DNA of 64,000 nucleotides from Ailanthus altissimus (GCA_946807835.1 OX327694.1:2926001-2990000); one strand, 5' to 3'; positions 49,101-61,660 are shown, counted from the first letter of the stretch. Notes: generated by a model not told the origin, from the sequence alone. Translations and numbers: made by a program.

Positions 49101-52100
49101 GCTGCGGGGAGAAAAGGGAGTGCTGATGTTATGGATTAAGGAGTAAGGTAGCTGGTGGAGCTACTTCATCACTGACCGTTCATTGATTCGATGAATCAAG
49201 TGTGTCAGTCAATTTCTTTCCGCCGGGTTTAGACCCTTTTTTTAGCGTTACCACGCGATTATAGCTTGAATCAATAGCAAAATATTTGGAAATAGATTTA
49301 TGATGTAATTCAGATTCATTTTCTTATTATAATAAAATTCTTCTAATTATCGAAAACACTTTGTATATACTTTCTGAACTTTTTTTAGGATTAAAATATC
49401 CCTTTTGGGATCAACTTTTGTATCTAAAAAATTTATTTAATCATAAATCCGTCTTTACAATTTTTTTTTATAAATTTTTTTTTTACACAAATAGCCAAAA
49501 CTCATATATATTTCTGTAGTCACAAAATTGAAATGTAATCTTTAATAATTATTATTGACTAAAAAAATATTTTGGTTTGAATCAATGAATTTTAAATTTA
49601 TTTTTATGTAAAAATAAATTTTTGGGCTTTGTTTTATTTGAGTCGTGATTTTAAGCCTTTTGGGTCTCCTACTTAGTTGTTCTTACAAAAATTAATAAAA
49701 CTTTCGTTATAATCCTATCGATGATGATTTTTACAAAGACCTTTCGATGTTTAAATTAGTAGACACTGAGAAAGAAGAAAATAGTGAGAGTTTTATTTTT
49801 TAGAGAGTAAAAAATATCATAATATGTTTCAAATTGTTCTTCCCCTTTTTATAGTATTGAATTTGGAAGATTTTGTAAGTGGATATTTAGACCATCACTT
49901 GATTGTTTTGTGAAATAAGGGCGGACGATCAAAATATCACTTATCTATTTGTTGTGACTTGAGGGATATTGTCTCCAAAAATCAATGAATTCTTCTTTAA
50001 TAATAATGCATGTTGTCACTCTTAACTATTTGTTTTATTTGAATTTATCTAACTTAGTGCAGACACTTCCCATATGATTGAAAAATTGGTCCTATGAATT
50101 AACTGATAAGGCTATTTGGCATTCTAAAAAAATCGAGCAACTTTTGGCGACATGTTAGTGGATGAATGGCTCAGCATATTTGCATTGCCAGTTGAACGGG
50201 GTGCACGGACTAACTCGATCGAGTCCTCAGGGTCAGGCGTCTGTGGTCTAATTTAGGTAGACTTTGAACTGGTCGGAGTAGTCACACAATATTCTGAGCA
50301 GGTTATGGGCTTTTGAGTTTGTCTCTTTGGGTGGAGTTGTAGGCCCAGATGTTGGGCCTTTAGATTTGTCTTTTTTAATTAAAGTAGGCTATGAGCCTAT
50401 AAATTGGGCTTTTGAGAATTTTCATGTGGGAAGAATTATGAAGTTCAAATTCAAATTATATTACTCTTAAGCATATTTTGTATCTTTCTCACCATTTTTC
50501 TTTCAAAAATTACTTAACTAACATTTAAAAAAACAAAGCTTAAGAATAGTAAATTAAGTGTTTAGACACTAATATTTTAATAAGTTAAAAAGACCAGTTA
50601 AAAATTAAAAATTCAAAAAATAAACAAAAAAAACGAAACCAAAGATGAAAAAGAAACCAATAATACTTCGTGCCTCCTGCTAGGTGCGAGAAGAAGCCGA
50701 ACAATGCGTGATTGGGTCGAGCACCCTACCACACGGTGTGAGAAATGACATGCGACCCTTCTCGCACCCCGATGAAAGGTATTATGGAGTTTATTATTTT
50801 ATATCTCCGATTTCATTCATTTTCTTTGATTCACCGTATTTTTTTATTGATACACTTTATTTTTTATTTATTTCATCATAATACAATATTATTATATTTA
50901 TATTCTTATAAACTAAACACAATAATTTTTAAAATATATTATTTACTTTCATTATACATACAAAATAATAATATATACAAAAAATAATTATACAAATCAT
51001 AACTTTTTTGTAAAGTGATTCACAAAATTGCTTGTTCTCAATTTATATAATATTTTTAAAAATCTATTTAGACAATGATAACTTTTTTTTGGGTTGATTT
51101 TGTAGTTCAAACAATAAAGTTTTTAAGTTATGTTATTAACAAGACAATTTCATCCCTTTATTATCTTATTCGTTAATAAAGATTAATCAAATATTTTTTA
51201 CTATAAAAGATTATAATTTAGGAATATTTGTGTATAATTTTTTTTTTCTTTTTGTTCATGAAAAAGTGTTGCTGGGGACTTGGGGTATTTTTATAAATTT
51301 TAATTTTGTTTGTTGTAATTTTTACTGATTAAAAATAAAATACTAACAAAGTATTCGAAGTTGATGCCATTACAATAATACAATTGTTATTTCATAATAT
51401 CTGGATATCAATTATCCCTCTTTATTTATCGATTAGACTCTTATCTCGTATCTCTGGTTGTATTTGTCTCAAATCTCCATTTCCAATTGGTAATTGCTCC
51501 TATTTCCTTGCAAATCTGCGTAAGCCAGCAGCAGATAACGATGATCTCCATTTGACCCGAAGCCAGAGACGTTCCGTCAATAAAAAAATGCAAAGCTTAC
51601 GGTTTATTAGTGCTAATGGTTCTGCGAAGCATGCTATCGTTCCCACGCAAAATGGCTTCGCTGACCGGCTGCTGCTGCCGTGATACTACTACAAATTCAA
51701 TTGCATAACAGACGAGATCAGTACTCCACACGCGACAGAAAATGCGCGTGAGAATGGGGAGTGTGCACGAATAAATTTTCACTTTGATCGTTATTTGCAG
51801 AACCTTTAAGCGCGTATAATTAAATTGCGACAGGAGCGCGTTTCTGATTTAAGAAATAGGGAATTAAAGAAACGCTGCGGAGGTTACAAATTAGAGAACT
51901 GCTCCCTATTTCTCCGCTTGCTGTAAGAGGCTCTAACAATAGGATCTTTCCTGTTATTTTGACAAATATGAAAGGGTACTTTAGTAAATTACTGCTCCCG
52001 TTCCCCGTTCTGTATTCAGTAGTACTTGACGTAGTGACCTGGTGCTAAAATTTACTCTGTGGTGGCGGATTACACAGCTCCCGTGCACCTCCTGCTGATA

Positions 52101-52909
52101 TCCTTCACTTGTCGTTCGTGTTTACCATCAAATGGTTGCAATTGTCTTATTAATGGTTTGTGAAGATGGAAGAGTCAGGGGAGAGGTTCAATAAGAGGGA
52201 CCATTAAAAAAATTGCATTTTTTGGGCTTTGCATACATCATGGAATCTTACCCGTTGATTTCATTGTAATGTCATACGTGATTAAAATGTGCCTCGGTAA
52301 CGTTATAGAAACCATATTTAAAATGACTTCAAAATAAATAAATAAATCATTAATGATGTGATAAATATATAGAAAATTTTTCATAATAACAGAAGTCGGG
52401 GGCAGTATTTTAATTTAGTTAAGTTTCATAATTCTCTTTAAAAAAAAAACTAAAAAAAATCCGCAAATTTTAGTTAAATTTATAAGAATACGACTCTTTT
52501 CTTAAAAAAAAATATAGAAAACTTAATGCTTTGCACGTCTTGTTGAGAGTTTGGCAGTTATTTGTACGATTCTAATGCATGAGACTAAATTTGTACTCTT
52601 TTCAGAGAGAAAATACTTTATAAAAAGTGTCCTCATCAAGCGGTTTTTCCTTTTTTTCTTTTTTCTTTTTTTTTCTTTTATATAATTGGTTTTGATATTA
52701 GGGATATAGCTCTTGAAAATCATTCTTTTAAATTACGTTTGAAAAAAATTATATACTTCTTAACTCAAGGTCAAAGATTCAAGTTTTAGTTGAGATTCAA
52801 AACAACTTAAATATTATAAATATTTCGAGCTTTGATTGAGTTTTAAAGTAATATAAATATTGTAATTTTTTTCCCCTTTAGTGAGAGTGTGTTATCTTTT
52901 TTTATGAAG
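49101..52909. other. Intergenic DNA upstream of AGO6
   Basis: The first few hundred bases should contain the AGO6 promoter; no certain element is assigned. An 11-bp inverted repeat, ggtgcgagaag at 50683-50693 and cttctcgcacc at 50758-50768, encloses a GC-richer segment. A GC-richer island without a coding frame lies at about 51460-52110. Otherwise the sequence is AT-rich. Confidence 0.4.
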
Positions 52910-53660
52910 ATGTCTAATATTTGAGCCCAACAACTAAACACATATTATTTGTTTTAGGCTTCACGCATGCATTATTCATTTCACGAATTTACTATTGAAC
53001 TTCACATAAATATTTTTTAACCAAAACCTATCTACTTAATTAAAGGGACCTAAAAGGAGGGTGTGTTTTCATCCTTCACCCTCACAAATTTATTGTTAGG
53101 CTTCACGTAAATATCCTTCAACGAAAATGTGTTGACTTAATTAAAGAAACCCAAGAGGAGGGTATGTTGTCCTCCTGTGAAGGTATGTAATATCCGAACC
53201 CAATAATTAAATAGATATTATTTATTTTGGGCTTCATGCATGTGTCCTTTATCCTCTCGAATTTGTTAGTGGGCTACATACAAGCATATTTTATCCAAAA
53301 TATATATACTTAGTTAAAAAGACCCAAGCTTTATAAGTTAGCAAAGGCTTATCTTTACGAACAATACAAGACGTGACCATCTCTACTCCTTTATGATATT
53401 ACATCATCGCGAAGGTCAGTCAATTAGCACACCAAGTCGCGAGCCCACTCTAATACCACTTATAACGTCTGAGTCTAACAATTAAGTAGATATTGTTCGT
53501 TTTAGATTTCATGTACGCATCATTCACTCCCACGAATTTGCTTTTATGTTTCACACAAGCGTTATTCATTCGTGCGTCTACTTAGTTAAAAAGACCAAAT
53601 TCTTATAAATTAGTCTAAGCTCATCTTCACAAATAATGTAGAATATGACAAAGTATAGAT
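52910..53660. repeat. Tandem array of three diverged ~270-bp units
   Basis: Units begin near 52916, 53188 and 53464. Each opens with a phrase like taatatccgaacccaataat and taaatagatattattt, then a ttgggcttcatgcatg-type block and a ctacttagttaaaaagaccc-type block. Within the first unit an extra partial copy occurs near 53080. A related single copy lies at about 61670-61890. The phrase ctctaataccacttataacg (about 53448) is common at the ends of plant repeat units. The family is not identified. Confidence 0.6.
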
Positions 53661-53968
53661 TCAAATAATATTAATGTTAAAAAAATGTCTCGTTGCAAGT
53701 ATAATAATGGTATGATATGCACTATCCTAAACTTGGAGCCCAAAGTCACATCCTTCCAAAATTAAGTACTTTTTGTAAAGGTGCTTTTTGTAAGTCTCTT
53801 CAAAGGTATCATAATCAATACCTTATTGTTTGGAAATTAGTCTAAATTTTGAGAATATGGTTATTTTGTAGAAACAATAAATTCATCCCATTAGGCTTCA
53901 TCAGATTTGCGACAATATGTTAAATGCACGATTTTGACACTAAAGTTTAAAGTTACAGCCTTTTCTAA
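53661..53968. other. Spacer before the gypsy element
   Basis: No feature seen. Confidence 0.4.
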
Positions 53969-54487
53969 TGTCACGCCCCAAATATTCTCAAGCAATTACT
54001 CGAACATTTGACGCACGACAAGACCACCATGGGAGTACTTAGTCCATTTTGTGTTAAATGGGCTAGAGCTTCTAGAAAACCCAATGGAGTTGGGTTGATG
54101 CCATATTATTGTGGTAGGTGGGAGAATAATCTAGAAAAGGCATATTCATTGGGATATACTTTTTGGTAGTTGGCATATTTAGAATATTCCTTAGGATATT
54201 CTCCTCTTTAGATGTGGACCATTGGATTAGAGTTAATCTAAGCCGTCCATTGTATATAGCTTTAGCTATAAATAGGTGGAGTTCTCATTTGAGAAACAAT
54301 CCTCCAAATACTTCAAATTGTATAGCTTTGTAATTCTCTCTTTAGTAATAATATTTGAGAGCATTCTCTCAAACACTTGGTGTGTGCTTCTTCTTCATCT
54401 CTTTCTTTGGTTAATTGGGGTCTTGTAAGCTGCTTAGCACTAACAAGTGTCTAAGGCTGCGCGGGTTCGAGAAATCAGTCCGTGACA
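53969..54487 (+). repeat. 5' LTR of the gypsy element
   Basis: 519 bp, TG...CA ends. A TATA-like tataaatagg occurs at about 54268-54277, consistent with the U3/R promoter. Confidence 0.93.
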
Positions 54488-54489
54488 AG

Positions 54490-54501
54490 TGGTATCAGAG
54501 C
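54490..54501 (+). other. Primer-binding site for tRNA-Met
   Basis: tggtatcagagc is complementary to the 3' end of plant initiator tRNA-Met and starts two bases after the 5' LTR. Confidence 0.92.
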
Positions 54502-54508
54502 GGGTTCA

Positions 54509-56392
54509 ATGAAGATGGTGAAAGGAGTTGCTGGATCATCGACAATTACTGAAGGGAAGGGTAGAGACCCCAAAGCTAAGAGACATGAGAGTATTTCGCC
54601 AGAAAAGTTCGTTGATCCGAACCATGATCTAGGGGACATGGTTATGAGGCTCGATGGTGCTGTGAGCAAGGCAACAGATCGCCTTGGGGAGTTGAAAGAG
54701 CACGTCGAGAACCTCAAGGTAGGCCTCGATATTCAAGGGGACGAGCTGCGCTCCTTCATCGGCAACTTCATAGATGAGTATGCTGACAAGCAACGGGACT
54801 GGATCAAGGATTTTTAGGAGAAGGTCTTCAACACCATAGACAAGGTTCAAGCCCAAGTAAAAGAGCTACAAAAAGGGTTTGAAGATGTTAAGGAGGATGT
54901 GGTGTTGTGCAAGCGAGCGGTCGCTAATGGCATAGCTACTCAAACTGCGGTGGCTACACCAAGGGTTGAGGCCCTTAAACCGAAGGAGTTTAGCAGCAGA
55001 CGGGATATCAAGGAGCTTGACAACTTCTTTTGACAAATGGATAGGTATTTCGGCGCTATGGGTGTACGGGACGAACACAAGGTAAGTACCGCAACTTTAT
55101 ACCTTTTCGATCATGCAATTCTATGGTGGCGTAGGAAAAGCGAGGAGATTCGCAAGGGTACCTGCACTATAGACACATGGGAAGAATTGCAGCGGGAGTT
55201 AAAGCACCAATTCTATTCGGAGAATGTGGCGCACGACGCTCGCAAGCGGTTAAAGGAGTTGAAACAAACGAAGTCCATTGGGGAGTACGTGGAGGAGTAC
55301 TATTTGTTAATGCTGTAAATCTGCAACATGACCGAGGAGGACTTGTTGTTCAATTTTCTGGATGGGTTACGATCCTGGGCTGCCAATGAGTTGAAGCGGC
55401 GTGGAGTGCAGAATATATCCGATGCCCTTACAATGGCGGAGACGCTCATGGATTACCGCAAGAGAGATTCAGGAAAGTCCAAGAATTATAAACCCAATCA
55501 CAGCAAGGGTAGCGAAGCCAAGGAGTTTCAACCTCCGGAGAGCAATGAGGAGAAAGGCAAATCGCCCAAGTGGAAGGAGCAGAAATGCAACAGCCATAGA
55601 GGTAATGGTCCAAAGTCTAACTGTTTCCTTTGTGACCGGGATCATTGAGTGAAGGACTGTCTGAAGAATAAGGCTTTCAATGCAATGTATAAGGCACAAG
55701 AGAAGGGCGGACAGAGCCATATGGGTTGTATGCAGCAGGTCAATTCCCTTAAAGCCAAGCGCCGTGCCGATGCACCAACGAGGACGGCGCTCATGTACAT
55801 TGAAGCCTATGTCAATTGCATCAAGACTCAAGTGTTAGTTGATACGGGGGATACGCACAACTTCATTAAGCGTACGGAAGCGGAACGCTTGGGCCTTTAT
55901 GTAGAGAAGGGAAAGGAATACCTCAAGTCTGTGAATGCAAGAGCCATGCCACTGGATGGGGTGGTTCGTGGAGCAGAAATTCACATTGGCAAATGGCACG
56001 GTGGGGTAAATTTCTCGGTAGCACCTCTCGATGATTTTGATATGGTGCTAGGTATAGAGTTCTTGAGACAGTACAATGTGGTGCTACTTCCTCAACACAA
56101 ATACATGTGTATTTTAGAGAGAGGACCTCGAATGATACCAACGGTAGACATGCCCAAGGGTGGGCGATCCAAGCCAAATGCCAAAGTCCTTTCCACAATG
56201 CAACTAAGGGAAGATGCTGAGCACAAAGGAGGGGTACATCCAGCCACAACAACGAGGATGGATGATGAGGCAAATGGGGGCAAGGATGAAATACCGAAGG
56301 ATGTTGCAGAAGTGCTCGGGGAGCACAATGGGGTCAAGCCACTGCCATATCGGAAGAACCGCCTTCAAGAGAAACAATTGATGGCAAGTTAG
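54509..56392 (+). pseudogene. gag-protease frame of the gypsy element, broken by four nonsense codons
   Basis: The start is the ATG after the primer site (MKMVKGVAGSS), and a single frame runs to 56392. It is interrupted only by TAG 54815-54817, TGA 55031-55033, TAA 55316-55318 and TGA 55646-55648, with no frameshift. Domains: N-terminal coiled-coil-like stretch (about 54640-54900), the retrotransposon gag domain (YLFDHAILWWRRKSEEI, TWEELQRELKHQFYSENV), then a CCHC zinc knuckle degraded to CFLCDRDH followed by a stop at the expected Arg, and a pepsin-like protease with the active motif LVDTGDTHNFI (about 55840-55870) and DMVLGIEFLRQY. Retroelement gag packages the RNA and the protease matures the polyprotein. 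The stops mean no product from this copy without readthrough. Confidence 0.9.
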
Positions 56393-56851
56393 AGCTTGAG
56401 ATTACGCTTCCAACTATGGGGTTGACACCTCCATCGGAGATGGGAGAGTTGCAGGGGTAGCTTGAGGAGTTGTTGGATACGGGTGTCATCCAAAAGTCCA
56501 AGGTGTCACATGATGTGCAGTTTCAGCACAAGGAGTGGGTCGAAGACAGGCAGCAGCGTGTCAGGTATGGTGCGGGGGGACTTGGTGATGGAGATGATAC
56601 TTCCACCACAACGCAAGTCAGCGCTCCCGCTTCACAAGGGCCTTGATCGTGGGGACGAGGGGTCGAGATTTATTGCCAAGAGAGTTGGCAACGTCTCTCA
56701 TAAGGTGGAGATGCCTTCGAGACAGCGGCAATGACAACATCAAGTGCATTCCGCAAGCTGCTGGAAGCAGTACCGTGGAGCTACAGGAGGTATAGAACTT
56801 GAGCCACACAACCGGGAACCTTTGGGGATTTCCACACGCCATGACAAATAG

Positions 56852-57015
56852 GAGAAACTCAGGACGAGCCTTGAGTACTTTGTTGAGTGGAAAGGGTTGC
56901 CCGATGGGAGAGCACGCTTGGGACACAAGAGCGCACAGTCAAAGTTTGAAGACCGGGGTGCGCAAGTTCTAGCGAAGATGCGACGAGGGCGTCGCGTGAA
57001 TTTGGTGGGGGAGAA
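56852..57015 (+). pseudogene. Chromodomain-like remnant of integrase C terminus
   Basis: The frame reads EKLRTSLEYFVEWKGLPDG, then a basic tail KMRRGRRVNLVGENVTP entering the 3' LTR. YFVEWKG is the hallmark of chromodomains at the integrase C terminus of chromoviruses. The rest of the domain is diverged. Confidence 0.6.
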
Positions 57016-57534
57016 TGTCACGCCCCAAATATTCTCAAGCAATTACTCGAACATTTGGCGCGCGATAAGACCACCATGGGAGTACTTAGTCCATTTTGTG
57101 TTAAATGGGCTAGAGCTTCTAGAAGGCCCAATGGAGTTGGGTTGAGGCCACATTATTGTGGTAGGTGGGAGAATAATCTAGAAAATGCATATTCCTTGGG
57201 ATATACTTTTTGGTAGTTGACATCTTTGGAATATTCCTTAGGATATTCTCCTCTTTAGATGTGGACCATTGGATTAGAGTTAATCTAAGCTGTCCATTGT
57301 ATATAGCTTTAACTATAAATAGGTGAAGTTCTCATTTGAGAAACAATCATCCAAATACTTCAAATTGTATAGCTTTGTAATTCTCTCTTTAGTAATAATA
57401 TTCGAGAGCATTCTCTCAAACACTTGGTGTGTGCTTCTTCTTCATCTCTTTCTTTGGTTAATTAGGGTCTTGTAGGCTGCTTAACACTAGTAAGTATCTA
57501 AGGCCGCACGGGTTCGAGAAATCAGTCCGTGACA
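57016..57534 (+). repeat. 3' LTR of the gypsy element
   Basis: 519 bp, matching the 5' LTR with about 25 substitutions and no visible indel; most of the differences are transitions. Confidence 0.93.
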
Positions 57535-57727
57535 CTAAGCTAAGATTGCTTGTTAATATTTGGCAAAATAAAAAATTTAATTATTTATTTGTAATAATTT
57601 GATTTTTGAGCAAATCTAACTTTTTTTTTGTTTAAAATGAAATTTGTTTAAAGGCTTTTTTTAAAATAAAAGTAAGTTTTATGGGTTTGTGAGAAAAAGA
57701 GAAGAGAGATAGAGGTATTTGGTTTCT

Positions 57728-57728
<1 letters not shown>

Positions 57729-57763
<35 letters not shown>

Positions 57764-57783
57764 TGTGTGTATGTATGTATGTA
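57729..57783. repeat. Compound microsatellite (TA)n(CA)n(GT)n(ATGT)n
   Basis: About 16 TA units, then acacacac, gtgtgtgt and repeated atgt. Confidence 0.9.
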
Positions 57784-57872
57784 AAGAAATATATTATAGA
57801 AAATTTGACATTAGATATTATTTATATGATATCATTTATAGCCTTGGAGTTGCCTTTTAAATAAATGGGGCA

Positions 57873-58377
57873 TGTTGGATATTTAATCCAATTAACATCT
57901 ATAATATTATGAAATTAAATAATTATAGATTAACATCATATATGAATAAAAGGACATAACAATTGAAAAATATGTTATAAAAAAGGTATCTGTTTGAGCC
58001 ATTATTGTTGATAGATTGATTGTCGCAGCGGATTGAAAGCTAATCTTCCTCTTTATAACTTAGATTGACAGTTGGTGGCTCTCAATGGAAAAAGGTATAC
58101 TTTTCTCAATAGTTGAGTTTAGGTTAGAGAGGAGACCTAGCTTTTATACACAAAATTAGGGTTCTACACTAAAACCTCCCATAACAAACTTTAATGAGAC
58201 CCAAAAGTTTACACTTACCACTCAATTAAGATTTTACACAAAAGATGTTACAATTTAAATCAAAAGTGATCATTAAATATATTGAATTGATTAATTAATG
58301 GACTAGCCATTAAATCATTTTTATACAATAAAAAATTCAATTAATGTTAGCCCACATTTAATTAAATTTTTTCAACA
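57873..58377 (-). repeat. Probable 3' LTR of the copia element
   Basis: In minus orientation it opens tgttgaaaaaatttaatt directly after the tract ccaaatgggagaa and closes at tatccaaca. 505 bp. It contains tgtataaaagctagg, a plausible TATA box. Confidence 0.6.
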
Positions 58378-61300
58378 TTCTCCCATTTGGAATAATATGA
58401 ATTGAATTTTGGTGTTTATTAAATTTAATTTTAAAAACAAGACTCTGAAAAATTATGTTTCGTATGGTCACCTTTTAAAAGAAATGATAGTCCATAAATA
58501 GCATCTTAAAAAAACTTATCCAATCAAACATGATCTTAATATTGGACTATGATAATTTATATGTTAATCTCAACAACATATAACCATTCATAATCACAAA
58601 TACTAATAATCATATTGACATGGATCGTAAACCCAGTAATGTAGTAAGAAACTAATGCCAACATGTGAACATAATTAATATGCATTGTTTCTTATCGGTC
58701 CTCGTTACAATTTCTCAACAAAATCAATATGAACTTGTACCAAGAACATAATTATAAAGTCCTTCGTTATTTTTAGATATCTCTTGTTTTTCTTTGTTGT
58801 ATCCCAATGATCATGCCCAGAGTTTGACAAATATCTACCAAGAACATTAACTATGAAAGAGATATCAGGTCTCGTACATACTTATGCATACATCAGACTA
58901 CCAATTGCACTAACATAAAAAGTAGTCTTCATAGCTTCCTTTTTCAAATTATTCTTAGGACATTGTTTATTGCTGAGTTTATCTCATTTCACAATAAGTA
59001 CCTTATCTCATTTGTATATCTGCATATTGAACCTTTTAAGCACACAATCAATATAGACTCTTTAAGAAGTTCTAAGAAGTTTTGAGACCTATTACGATGA
59101 ATCTCATGCCTAGAATAAAAAATGCTTCACCAATATCCTTCATATCAAATTAGCGACAAATGACACTCGGTATCATTCAGGAAATTTATATCGCTGCTAG
59201 CAAGTAGAATATCACCGATATAGAGTACTATAAAAATGAACTTGCTCCCACCAGTCTTCATGTATACGTACTGATCAAACTTGTTTTTTACAAAACCAAA
59301 AGAGGTCACTACTTTGTTAAATTTCAAGTACCACTAGCGAGAAGCTTACTTGAGACCATAACTATACCATGTTATCTATTTCGTTTTCCTTAAATCTTTT
59401 AGGTTAAGACATATAAACCTTCTCACTCAAATCTCAATTGAGAAAAATTATCTTTATATTCATTTGGTGATCTAAGTCAAAATGAGCTACCAATGCCATA
59501 ATCACTCTAAAAGAGTCTTTGATGGAAACTGGTGAACAGGTCTCTATGAAATTAATGTCTTCTCGCTATATATACCATTTGCAACCAATCGAACCTTGAA
59601 TTTTTTAACATTTTGTTTGTTGTCTCTCTTGGTCTTACATCACATATAGATTGCATCTCATCTCTCGTGGCAAGTAACAATTCACTTGCTTAATTACTAT
59701 TGAAAGCTTTATGATAAGTTGTTAGGTTAACCTCTTTCCCAATATCATACTCTCCCTCTCTAAGATAAATATAATAATCATTAAAAATAGCATCCCTTAT
59801 AGTTTTATGTGATTCCCTCACTTTTACTTTAAAAGAAGATTCATTTATGGGCTCATAGCTCAAAAAATCTCTTATGCATTAAGAGCTTCTTTAATAATAA
59901 AGGGATTGAAAGTATCAAAACCTTATTGAATCTTATGATCAATGATTATACCCTCAGTGTTATCATAAGTGGTAGACAATGAAATAACATTAGAGGATTC
60001 CACCATTTCATGGGATTAAGAGAGAATATCTTCAGTAACGTCTAACTCTAAAAATTTTGCTACTTGAGACTCAACAACTCTAGTGCCATGAGTTGGACAA
60101 TAAAATATATATCCTTTTGAGTAACTAGGATATCTAATAAAGTAACATCTAGTATTTATCGAATCTATCTTCTTTAAAGAAGGATCGTAGTTCTTTATCT
60201 CAGCTGGACATCCTTGTACTTTGATATGATTCAAACTAAGTTTTCTGCCTATCTATAGTTCAAATGGTGTCTTAGTCATTAACTTACTAGGAATATAATT
60301 TAGAATATAAGTTGTTGTTTTGATGGCTTCTCCTCACAAGTATTCTGGCAAATTAGATCTTCTTATCATGCTCATTTTTATTTTTATAAGGGTGCAATTG
60401 TGTCTCTCTGTTACGTCATTCTGTTCAGGACTTCTAGGCATGGTATATTGAGCAACAATACTATTATCCTATAAATACCTAATAAATGGATCCATCTGTA
60501 GTTTGGCATCACCATGCTTATCAAAATATTTATGATCTCAATCAGATCTTACAATATTGATGACTTTCCCTAGCTGTTTTTGACCTTTGTTTGGAAGACT
60601 TTAAACATTTCAATGTATTTGCCTTTTTTTTTATCAAATAGTTTTAGCCATATCGGAAAAAAGCATCAATAAATGTAATAAATTACTTGTTATCATATAA
60701 AGTAGTAGAGTAAAGTTTACTAATGTCTATATAAATGATTTCTAACATTTTTGATTACGAGTGGCACTACTTTTTCTTTTTGTCAATTTTTTTTTTCTCT
60801 CACATAGTCAACGTTAACTTCTACATCATCAAAATTGAGAAGAAGAAGTATCTCTAATCGAATTAAGCATTCTACTTGTTTTTTAAAATTGTGCCTAAGT
60901 GATTATGTCATAACTACAAAGATCTTTTAGCTGTAGTGTTTTCAACATTGTAGGAACAGTCAAATTTATCATATAATAAAGACAATCTATAAATCTCATC
61001 AGATAAAACACAGCTGCCAATGATTTTAGAATCATAAATCATCTCTCAACTCTTTTATTTGCAAAAGTAAAAGAGTATCTAGCTTTATCAAGTACTAAAA
61101 GCGAAATCAAATTCCTTCTAAATGAAGATACATTGAAAAAATTGTACAAAACTAGCTGAAAACCAAAATCTAATTTTGAAACAACAGTCCTCAACTTCAA
61201 CTTCAATATCACTATTAACTTTAAGTTTTGACTCTTTCTCACTTGGCTTCCTCAGATTTCTCATTCCTTGTAAAGTAGTTGCAACATGAATAATAGCACC

Positions 61301-61660
61301 ACTATCAAGCCACCATGATTTAAAGGAGCATCAACTAAATTAGATTCAAAACAGACATAGGCAAATAACATGCCCTGTTCCTTCTTCTTCTTTTCTGGCC
61401 AATTTTTAAACTTAAAACAATCAACCCTCTTATGACTATTTCTGTTGCAGTGATAACATTTTAGGATTGAGTTTTTAGAATCTTCATTATTGTACTTTTC
61501 ACTCCTACTTTTCTTAAAATTCTTAATTTTCTTGTGAATGTAGAAATTAGGCTTTCTAGATTTTCTACCTCCCTTTTTAGTATCTAACTTTTTAGGGGTA
61601 ACAAAATGACCAGATTCACTTTTGTCTCTAATTTATCTTTTTATAGCTTTTCTTCTTCAG
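57873..61660 (-). mobile_element. Decayed Ty1/copia element, 5' end missing
   Basis: Minus-strand pieces in copia order from high to low coordinate: gag zinc knuckle CYHCNRNSHKRVDCFKF (about 61410-61460); protease WWLDSGAIIHVATT (about 61290-61330); pre-integrase SSFRRNLISLLVLDKA (about 61070-61150); integrase C-terminal QGCPAEIKNYDPSLKKID and YPSYSKGYIFYCPTHGTRVV (60016-60234); reverse transcriptase SFGFVKNKFDQYVYMKTGG with IVLYIGDILLASSD, where the catalytic YVDD is changed to YIGD (59145-59327); and RNase H CTRPDISFIVNVLGRYLS (about 58790-58890). Frames are split by stops and indels throughout. A purine-rich tract precedes a probable 3' LTR, 57873-58377 (tgttg...caaca ends in element orientation). 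No 5' LTR or primer site is found to the right; it is truncated near 61660. Confidence 0.85.

Larger units (their letters stand above)
53969..57534 (+). mobile_element. Ty3/gypsy LTR retrotransposon, internally deleted, both LTRs present
   Basis: Two direct LTRs of 519 bp (53969-54487 and 57016-57534) both start tgtcacgcc and end cgtgaca. I count about 25 differences between them, near 5 percent. The tRNA-Met primer site tggtatcagagc lies at 54490-54501 and a purine-rich tract ggtgggggagaa directly precedes the 3' LTR. A 4-bp ctaa flanks both sides. The inside (2.5 kb) holds gag and aspartic protease in one frame, a stub of the reverse-transcriptase start (ELEEL-type, about 56400-56530) and a chromodomain-like tail YFVEWKGLPDG (about 56880-56910). 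Most of reverse transcriptase, RNase H and integrase is missing. The order gag-pro-RT stub-chromodomain indicates a chromovirus that lost about 2 kb or more. Confidence 0.93.
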
